This document shows positions 30,987 to 39,400 of a DNA stretch of 64,000 nt, piece after piece. The notes beneath the pieces are model-generated. The model worked only from the letters and a program-made list of their open reading frames with translations, was not told the origin of the DNA and made no database searches. How positions within the stretch are numbered: the stretch's first letter is position 1; every line of letters begins with the position of its first letter. The position numbers and the translations under genes were made by a program. The DNA is from Monocercomonoides exilis (taxonomy: Eukaryota > Preaxostyla > Oxymonadida > Polymastigidae): assembly GCA_001643675.2 (NCBI GenBank), contig LSRY02000036.1, positions 56,001 to 120,000 on the forward strand, written 5' to 3'.

Positions 30987-33080
30987 ATGGGAAACAAAGT
31001 GGGTTCTTTAAATCCAAAGAAAGATTTTTTAGAAAAGACAAGAGCAATGAAATGGATTATGGAGAACAAAACAGAGCCACCAGAAGAGATGAGACACGAT
31101 ATTACACTTCGCAACAATAACGGAAGGACAATGGCAATGAAGTGGATTGAACTCGTGAAGACAAATCCACCAGAATGGATGAGACATGACGTTGCGCTCA
31201 AAGATAATGACGGGTGCACAATGGCAATGCTTTGGATTGAATATGTGAAAACAGAGCCGCCAGAATGGATGAGGCATGATACTGCACTAATAAATAAGAA
31301 CGGATTTACAATGGCCATGATGTGGATTATAGCCGTCAAGACAGAACCTCCTGAGTGGATGAGGCATGACATAACACTAACCAATAAGAATGGCAGGACA
31401 ATGGCCATGTATTGGATTGTACACGTCAATACGGAACCACCCGAGTGGATGAGGCATGATAACAAGCTTGGCGATCGTGACGGAGTAACAGTGTCCATGT
31501 TTTGGATTATTTTTGTGAAGACAGAACCACCTGAATGGATGAGACACGACGTTTCACTTGCCAATAAGAAAGGATTAACAATGGCCATGTGGTGGATAAA
31601 ATTTATAAGAACTGAACCTCCGGAATGGATGAGGCATGATTCCACACTTGCCAATAAGAATGGATTAACAATGGCTATGATATGGATTCAAGAAGTCAAA
31701 ACAGAACCACCAGAATGGATGAGACACGATATCACACTTTGCAGCAATAACGGATCAACAATGGCCATGCTGTGGATTGAATACGTCAAGACAGAACCAC
31801 CCGAATGGATGAGACATGATATAACACTTAGCAATAAGAACGGATGGACAATAGCTATGATATGGATAGAGAGTATAAAGACAGAACCTCCGGAATGGAT
31901 GAGACATAATGTTAAACTTCGCAACAATAACGGAGCAACAATGGCTATGTTCTGGATTCAAGAAGTCAAAACAGAACCTCCAGAATGGATGAGGCATGAT
32001 AGTTCATTTGCAGATGATGGAGGTAATACAATGTCAATGTGGTGGATTCAATTTGTGAAGACAGATCCTCCAGAGTGGATGAGACATTGTATTGCACTTA
32101 CGCAAAAAGATGGTTGGACAATGGCCATGCTGTGGATTTGTCATGTGAAGACAGAACCACCAGAATGGATGAGGCATGACATAACACTTGGCAATAAAGA
32201 CGAAGTAACAATGGCCATGTTTTGGATTATTTTTGTGAAGACAGAACCACCTGAATGGATGAGGCATGATATAAAACTTGCTGATAAGGACGGATTTACA
32301 ATGGCGATGATATGGATTCAATTTATTAAAACAGATCCTCCAGAGTGGATGAGGCATGATTCCACACTTGCCAATGAGAATGGATACACTGTAGCAATGA
32401 AATGGATTAATAATGTCAAAACAGAACCGCTAGAATGGATGAGGCACGATATAACACTTTCTCAAAAGGATGGCTGGACAATGGCCATGCTTTGGATTCA
32501 GTTAGTTGAAAAGGAGCCACCAGAATGGATGAGGCATGATATTAAACTTCGCAACAATAACGGAGCAACAATGGCTATGATATGGATTTATAATGTGAAG
32601 ACAGATCCACCAAAATGGATGAGGCACGATATTGCACTTACAAATAATAACGGATGGACAATGGCAATGTTCTGGATCACAAACGTCAAGAAAGAACCGC
32701 CAGAGTGGATGAGACACGATGCAACATTAGGGAATATCAATAGAAATACGATGGCCATGTTGTGGATTGCACATGCGAAAACAGAACCTCCAGAATGGAT
32801 GAGACACGGTACAGAATTTGCAGACAACGATGAATGGACGATGGCAATGTATTTTATTATTTGCGTGAGAGCTGATCCTCCTGAGTGGATGAGACATGAT
32901 CCCACACTTGCTGATAGGAGCGGAAGGACAATGGCCATGCATTGGATAAGAAACATCAAGACAGAGCCACCAGAGTGGATGAGGCACAATGCGGCCATGA
33001 GAGACAAGGAAGGAAAAACCATGGGGGATCATTGGAGAATTCATGCCAACTCTGAGGTACCATCTTGGATGAACGGTTGA
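30987..33080 (+). CDS. Protein of 22 tandem 30-residue repeats (PPEWMRHD repeats)
   Basis: 697 codons from ATG 30987 to TGA, no intron. After 17 residues (MGNKVGSLNPKKDFLEK; MG-N at the start would permit N-myristoylation) come 22 units, the first of 29 and the others of exactly 30 residues, then a degenerate cap ending SEVPSWMNG. Each unit has the layout TMAMxWI, two variable residues, VKTEPPEWMRHD, about three variable residues, L, then a variable N/D-rich loop ending in G. The Trp, the PP, the WMRHD and the G-x-T are almost invariant; the loop and the positions around W vary, as for a binding surface. The Gly-x-Thr-hydrophobic start recalls ankyrin-like protist repeats, but the unit is shorter and the PPEWMRHD core is distinct. 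Function unknown; a helical solenoid scaffold is inferred. Confidence 0.85.
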   Translation: MGNKVGSLNPKKDFLEKTRAMKWIMENKTEPPEEMRHDITLRNNNGRTMAMKWIELVKTNPPEWMRHDVALKDNDGCTMAMLWIEYVKTEPPEWMRHDTALINKNGFTMAMMWIIAVKTEPPEWMRHDITLTNKNGRTMAMYWIVHVNTEPPEWMRHDNKLGDRDGVTVSMFWIIFVKTEPPEWMRHDVSLANKKGLTMAMWWIKFIRTEPPEWMRHDSTLANKNGLTMAMIWIQEVKTEPPEWMRHDITLCSNNGSTMAMLWIEYVKTEPPEWMRHDITLSNKNGWTIAMIWIESIKTEPPEWMRHNVKLRNNNGATMAMFWIQEVKTEPPEWMRHDSSFADDGGNTMSMWWIQFVKTDPPEWMRHCIALTQKDGWTMAMLWICHVKTEPPEWMRHDITLGNKDEVTMAMFWIIFVKTEPPEWMRHDIKLADKDGFTMAMIWIQFIKTDPPEWMRHDSTLANENGYTVAMKWINNVKTEPLEWMRHDITLSQKDGWTMAMLWIQLVEKEPPEWMRHDIKLRNNNGATMAMIWIYNVKTDPPKWMRHDIALTNNNGWTMAMFWITNVKKEPPEWMRHDATLGNINRNTMAMLWIAHAKTEPPEWMRHGTEFADNDEWTMAMYFIICVRADPPEWMRHDPTLADRSGRTMAMHWIRNIKTEPPEWMRHNAAMRDKEGKTMGDHWRIHANSEVPSWMNG
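31038..33016 (+). repeat. 90-bp coding tandem repeat array
   Basis: Exact 90-bp periodicity underlies the protein repeats. Synonymous and loop differences between units show that the array is not freshly duplicated. The minus strand is also open in blocks of several hundred bases because the repeat lacks stops in antisense frames. Confidence 0.9.
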
Positions 33081-33916
33081 TTATTTCATTTCAAATGTTT
33101 GCTTTCTGAGACAGAAAGGAAAACATTTTTTCATCTGAATCAGATGGCATGGGAAAATCTGAGCTGCAGTTTTACCACAGTTCAACAATTCTCATGATAT
33201 TTGCTGATCTTTGTCCTTTTTGAAGGACTTTTCCATCCTTCAACAAGAAATTAAGGATTCACTTCAAAGAATTTCTACTTCCACACATTATGTACAAATT
33301 CACTTTTGTTTTATCTTTTCTCTCAACTATTTTATTAAATAAAGTCAAATTTTTAATTTTTATAAAGGAGAGTGATTTCTCTTTCTGTTTTGAAGAGTTT
33401 TGATAATATCTTTATTCATTTGGAAAACTTTTCAACACGTCTAATGTGCTGATTTTTTTATGTATTTCGTGAAAATTTTTGATGTTTTCACTTTAAGAAA
33501 ATATGTATTGTATTATTTAATCGTTTTGATTTAATTTCTTTCATGTCAAAAGAAGGAGAATATGCTGAAACGAAAGGAGAAGTAATTGTGAGAAAAAAGA
33601 GATTGGAGAGAGAAATTTGATTTTCGTTTTCTTTTCAAATTCAAATAATTTTTTACTCACCTGAATCTTTTCCTTTTTAATAATTTCTTCCTTTTATTCA
33701 AAAGAAAAAAAATTTAAAGTTTCACATCGTGAACTTCCACATTAGTCTTAATATAGTTCTAAATGAATTTATCTTCTTGTGAAAAAAGAAATGAAAAACA
33801 CAGATTATTTTTTCACAATCCCATTTTGAAAAAAAAGAAATATTTTTTATCGAAATTTTTAATTTCCTCGAAATTTTTTCCAATTTTGCATAAAACCCGA
33901 GGAAAAATACAGATTA
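33081..33916. other. Intergenic, AT-rich, no gene seen
   Basis: An AAATAAAG motif near 33338 could serve in 3'-end formation of the repeat-protein gene. No coding signal was seen. Confidence 0.4.
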
Positions 33917-34363
33917 ATGGAGCATCATTTCTATGAACTGAATAAAACGTTTAATCAAACAGTCGACCTTTGGTTGGCAATAAGTATCTGGTCGACTATA
34001 TTCACCTCAGCTGCATTTTTTATTGCGAGCCTATTCAGCTTCAGGTCATTTAAATTGCGGGGCTTTGTGTTTGTGATTGTAGCCATTTGCATTGGCGCCC
34101 TGTCAGGCTTTGTTTACGGCTTTTTGATCGGTATCAAATTCTTTCATTTCCCAAAGAATTAAAACAAATATAATTATTATTATTTTATGTGCTTCAACAT
34201 TTATAATGTCGCTTTTGTATTCATTTATTTTCTGCTTCTGGCAGGGCTTGTTCTGGCGTCTTCTTTTATGTATTTCAAAATTGGAGCAGATGGCTACATA
34301 CTGATGGCCTGGGGCATTGGGATTTCGTTTTTCCTGGTTTTGCGCTCTGCGATATTGTTGTGA
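33917..34363 (+). CDS. TMEM170-like small membrane protein
   Basis: Two exons, 33917-34130 and 34245-34363, joined over a GTATCA...CTGGCAG intron at phase 1, give 110 residues ending in TGA. The first exon has LWLAISIWSTIFTSAAFFIA, a short linker SFRSFKLRG, then FVFVIVAICIGALSGFVYGF. Exon 2 gives a third hydrophobic segment, MAWGIGISFFLVLRSAILL. Length, three to four membrane spans, a basic residue cluster (FKLRG, where animal TMEM170 has LRKH-x-x-GR), the glycine-rich second span and a C-terminus like SFLRILATL are those of TMEM170A/B, ER/nuclear-envelope proteins. Without splicing the frame stops after FFHFPKN, so the spliced form is preferred. Confidence 0.6.
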
Positions 34364-35156
34364 GCATACAATTTCTGAGTTGAAAACAATTTTTCCAAAA
34401 AAGCTTGCGTGCTGTTTAATTCAATTATTGGAATTCCAATCTTTTCGCCATTGAACGTGCAATCCTCTTGTATGGTGAAATAACCGCGAATGGAATAAAG
34501 CGTTTGCCAAAATCAATCAGCGTCTTAGTGAAAGACACCATATTTCTTACTGGTTTGGGTTTTTTTTAAAAATTCAAACCGATTCTTATTAAAGGAATCT
34601 TCGGAATCATGCAAAGATGCAATAATTTGGCTTCTTAGCTAACAGCTGATTTTTCATGAATATGCAGTTTTAAATATGCCATGCTTCTACGAGTGCACAA
34701 GAAGCTTGGATTGTTCATTGAGAACAAAAACTCAAGTCTTTAACTCAGTGATTTTGGTTCTTGAAGGGAGCTAATCTCAGAAATATATGTTATTCGGAAT
34801 TGAGTGTTTTTTTTTAAAGTTTTATTTCCATATCTGTTTGGATCATTTATTCTTTTTAGTCAATCTAAGTGATATTTTAAATTTTTTTTCTTTCTCTTTT
34901 TGAATTGCAAGTTATTGCTTTTTAAGCGCTAAAGGGTTGATTGAGATGTTTTTCAGTGATTTAATATTTTTTATTGAAAAAGACTTGGATGAAATGAAAA
35001 ACAATACAAATAAAGATGAGAAATATTTCTCGACTGAAAATGCGTTTAATAAACTATCACATCGAAAGAATTAAAACACTCAATAAATTTACAAAGTGAA
35101 ATGTGAATGAAATGATTTTGATGGAGAAGAAATGAAAAGAGAAGAATCCGAGTGTG
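34364..35156. other. Intergenic, no gene seen
   Basis: AT-rich with no coding signal on either strand that I can support. Confidence 0.4.
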
Positions 35157-35405
35157 TCATTTGCGTGCAAGGGAAGCGAGCGCCATTTCCGAAGAATCTG
35201 GAAGCAGACGCTTCAGGTATTCTGGGGAAACTATTTTTTCAAGCGTTTCCTTTTGGCGCTGTTTCACAAACGTTGAAAACCCCGGCATTTGCTTTTCGAA
35301 GGCCTCGCGAAGTGTGGGAGCGCTGTAAAGAGGTGACAACAATGCATTTGAATCAGAAGCTGTTGGTAGTAAACGGTCTGTATGAATGGTCGTTGCTTGC
35401 TCCAT
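35157..35405 (-). CDS. Small 82-residue hypothetical protein
   Basis: ATG at 35405, TGA at 35159-35157. It reads MEQATTIHTDRLLPTASDSN, then PTLREAFEKQMPGFSTFVKQ and EKIVSPEYLKRLLPDSSEMA. GC is at exon level and the amino-acid mix is globular and not repeat-driven, which favours a real gene. The plus strand is also open over the same bases (35132-35407), so the strand choice rests on composition. No family was recognised. Its start lies 72 bp from the end of the inverted-repeat element at 35478. Confidence 0.4.
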   Translation of the reverse strand: MEQATTIHTDRLLPTASDSNALLSPLYSAPTLREAFEKQMPGFSTFVKQRQKETLEKIVSPEYLKRLLPDSSEMALASLARK

Positions 35406-35477
35406 AAACAATGATTCTTTGAAGCAATAAATTTATTATGCTATGTCTTGATCAGAAATAATTTCTTTAAACTGGCT

Positions 35478-36427
35478 TACACCAAAAATAATTCAAATTC
35501 GAAAAAGAATAATTCAATTTCGTAATTAATATTTCAATTTCGAAAATTAATAATTCAATTTCGTAATTAATATTTCAATTTCGAAAATTAATAATTCGAA
35601 TTCGGAATTAATAATTCGAATTCGAAAAAAAATAATTCGATTTCGGAATTAATAATTCAATTTCGAAAAAAAATAATTCGAATTCGGAATTAATAATTCA
35701 ATCTCGAAAAAGAATAATTCAATTTCGAAAATGAATGTTTTTTTGATTTGTGGAATGAATAACTTGTGTTTGGGGTTTTAAATTCTTTCAATTTTTATCT
35801 CATCAGTATATTTTGTTTATCAATATTTGAAAAATGATGCATTTTCATAAAAAAATTTTCTTTCATTTTGAATGAAGATTTATTGATTGAAGTTAATTTG
35901 AAAACGAAATAAATGCATTTTCATGTTTAAAACCGATATTATCCAAAATTTTGCCAATGAAACAATCACATTATTGTGAAGAAATAATTCAATAATCGTG
36001 ATAAATTTTTTTTTAATTTTATTTGGTAATTCTATAGAATGAATTTTTATTAAATTATTATTATTTGAGTGATGATTTTCGAAAATGAAAAAAAAATTTA
36101 AAAAAATTGATTTATTGATTGTTGCAATAAAAAAAACAGTTTTCTATAAGTAATAAAATTTGATTGGTTAAAAAATAACTTGAACTTTTCTGAAATCCAT
36201 TCTCGAGAAAAATTAAAAATTTCCGTTTTTAATGAATTTCGAAATTGAATTATTAATTCCGAATTTGAATTATTTTTTTTCGAAATTGAATTATTAATTC
36301 CGAAATCGAATTATTTTTTTTCGAATTCGAATTATTAATTCCGAATTCGAATTATTAATTTTCGAAATTGAAATATTAATTACGAAATTGAATTATTCTT
36401 TTTCGAATTTGAATTATTTTTGGTGTA
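35478..36427. mobile_element. MITE-like element with tandem-repeat inverted arms, TA flanked
   Basis: The ends read TA-CACCAAAAATAATTC... and ...GAATTATTTTTGGTG-TA. The arms (about 35478-35735 and 36235-36427) are reverse complements and are themselves arrays of about 20-bp units of the type AATAATTCAATTTCGAAA with a higher-order period of about 40 bp. The left arm carries one extra 40-bp unit. The central 500 bp is AT-rich without ORFs. The TA flank fits a Tc1/mariner-type non-autonomous element. It sits 45 bp past the stop of the tRNase Z gene. Confidence 0.75.
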
Positions 36428-36471
36428 TCTTTTGAAAATAAAAAAAAAAATACAATTGAAAAAAATAGGTT

Positions 36472-39400
36472 TCATTTATTCTTTTTAGGAGGATCGTTGC
36501 CCTTGGCAAGCGCAAAAATATCAAGCAATAACAAATATGAATCGACGATTGAAGGTTTATAGATAAATGCACTTGATAATGTTGAGCATCCGTTTTTGAA
36601 TAGCCCAGAACATTGCTCAATTGATTTCCTCAAAAAGGTATTTTCCATAGCATCTTCACGCGAAATGATGGGGATGCTGAGATAATCCGTTGCCAGAACA
36701 ATGTCTGTGACTGGACCAATTGCTGAATTGAAATCACATTTTGAAAGAAGTGCTGCTGCTTTGCGTAATATTTTCTGAAGCCTGGAATCCGACTCATTCA
36801 CTCTGTGTGCTTCCTCATCAATAATCTTGTCATTATCTTCTTCTTCTCCTTCATCGTGTTTTGCTTCTGTCACGTCCACCGCAATTCTCATCAGAGCATT
36901 CACTGCTGCTTCAAGCGTCACAGTTTGGTCCACTTTGCTAGCCTCGCTGTCTGCACACAACTCCTCAAATACGCTTCTAACTTCCTCCAAACTCTCCAGA
37001 TTTTCCAGCATTCGTTCTGCACTGTGTGTCTCTTTCACTGCTGCTTCAATTTCCACACCGTTCTCCTCATTGTCTCTGTGGCTTTCGCCCTTCTTTTCTG
37101 TCTTTTTCCCAATCATTTTATCGCATTCCTCTTCTCTGCTTCTTTCTCTCTCATTCGCTTCCTTCTTGTCTGTCTCTCCATTCTCCATCTCTCTCATCTC
37201 CTTCATCTTCCGCAGTGCCAACAGCGTTGCCAGCATCTCCCTCTTCTTTGCCCCCAGATTCTTCAGCATCTCCGTCCCGCCCATCGACTTCGGGAACCGC
37301 TGCGAGAAGTGAGTGAGGACAGAACACACAGGGCACATGGACTCTGCCACAAGGAGCGCCTGTGAGATTGTGGAGTGCTGCTGCTGAATGGCGTGTCCTT
37401 CATCGGAGTCCTGCTGGGTGCACTCGTGAATGAGGATGGTGGACAACTGCGCCTCAGATGAGAAGAAGTGGGTGGGGCTGGTGTCTCCTGTGAAGGAGAT
37501 GCGGAAGATGGAGTGGGTGGTGGAGGAAGGAGGAGAAGGAGGAGAAGAAGAACAAGAAGAAATAGAAGAAATAACTGATTCTGATGACAAGTCATTCACA
37601 ATATCACTTCCAACTGATTTCTCTTTTGATAGCAATTTCTTCTCATTCAAGCAGCATTCAACAGTCTGCCCTGCTCTTTCAGTGTTATTCGGCAGCACGA
37701 AATCCAAAATGGGTGCAATGCTTCCTCGACACGAGTGGTTTGTGTGTGCAAACACAGCTCTGACGATGCGATGGATTGGAAATAGAACATGTGAGAAGAA
37801 AGAGGAAATGACTGGAGAAGGCTCTGGGGTGAAAATGGGGGAGATTGGGGCAGGGAGGAAAGGAGGGGGAGGAAGAGAAGAAGAAAGAAGAGAGGGATAG
37901 AATGGTGTGAATGTCGATTGTTCAGAGGAAGAGGAAGAGGAAAGTTTTGAAGTGGATTTGAATGGGAAAGCGATGCAGGGATCTGTCAGATGGGGAAAGC
38001 TTTGACTATCAGAGGAAGAAGATGATGACGAGGAAGATGAGGAAGATGAAGAAGAAGAAGAAGAATATTTTGAATCCGACAGCAAAGAAGCCAAGGGAGA
38101 TTTCACAGTTGGATAAGATGCAATAAGCGAAGTGAAATAGTCAGAAGGTTTGGCATCGAATTTCATTGATGAATGAGAAGGACTGAAGCAGCAGAAATGC
38201 TGAAGAGGATTTCCCTGATTATCAAAAGCAGGAGAGGAAAAGACGTATTTGTGGTTTATTTGCTGTTTTCGTGTTTCAATTGGGTTTTCTTTTGGATTGA
38301 AATTTTGAGGAAATGGAGAAAGTTCATTGGAGCAGCTGCATTCTTCGCAGTCGCATGAATTTTCAGATGGATGTAAAGAGAACGAAGAAGAAGAAGAAGA
38401 AGAAGAAAATGAAGAAGAAGAAGAAGAAGAAGAAGAAAGAGGGGGTGGATATTGAGGAGCAATATTGAGCATCCAGATGAAGATGAAAGGGGCAGGCGCA
38501 TAGAAAGTCAGAAAGCGCAGCCACAAAAATGTCTTCCAGGGAGCAATGAGTGTGGGAGGGAGGAGCAGAAAGTGGAGAGGAGTGGGGAAGAATGGAAGGT
38601 CGTAGAGAGATAAAGGAGAAGAGGAGGAAAAAGAGGAGGAGGAAGAATTTGACAATGATGAATATCCAACCTCCAACGAATCTGAATTATTCTGCTCTTC
38701 ATCGCAACTACAGCAATCACATCCATCTTCCCTATCTCCCACAACCTCCTTCTCCTTCTCCTTCTCCTTCTCTTTCTCTTTCTCTTTCTCCTTCTCCTTC
38801 TCCTTCTCCTTCTCCTTCTTCTCCTTCTCCTTCTGATGCTCTTCCCACTTCTTCAGCTGCCAAAGGCGTTTCTGTCTGATTCTTTCTCTTTCAATCAAAA
38901 AAGACCAAAGCGAAAGGCAGTGGTCGGCGTGGGAGTGGCTGATGACGATGCTCTGGATGGAAAGAATAGCATCTTCTTGCTCCATCTCTTCCAGTTCATA
39001 GAGAAGGTTGCTTTGTGCTTTCATTTGATTATTCTTCTTATTCCTCTCGTTCCTCTCGTTCCTTTCTCCCTTCTCCTTCTCTTCGTCTCCTTCTCCTTCT
39101 TCTCCTTCTCCTTCATCTCCTTTATCTCCTTCATCTCCTTCATTCCTCCTCTTCTCCTCCTTCTCCTCCTCCATTTTCTCCTCCTCTCTTTTCTCCACCT
39201 TCCTCCTCATTCTTAGCTCTCTGTGATAGAAATACCTTCTTATCTGCCCCAATGTGCCTTCTCCGCAGTCAAACAGAAGCGAAGAAGGAACAAATGGCAT
39301 CGAATCTTCAGAGGAAAAAGGCAAAGAAAGCGAAGAAAATTTTAATTCTTTCAATTTTTTGTTAATTTCATTGAAATTCGACAGAAAAGAAGACACATTT

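Noticed and set aside
31038-33016. CRISPR-like array
   Set aside because: The regular 90-bp units are in-frame coding repeats with no short palindromic repeat/unique spacer structure, in a eukaryotic genome.
31029-33044. Antisense frames of the 30-residue repeat gene as genes
   Set aside because: They mirror the repeat, have no starts with context, and the sense product has clear periodic constraint.
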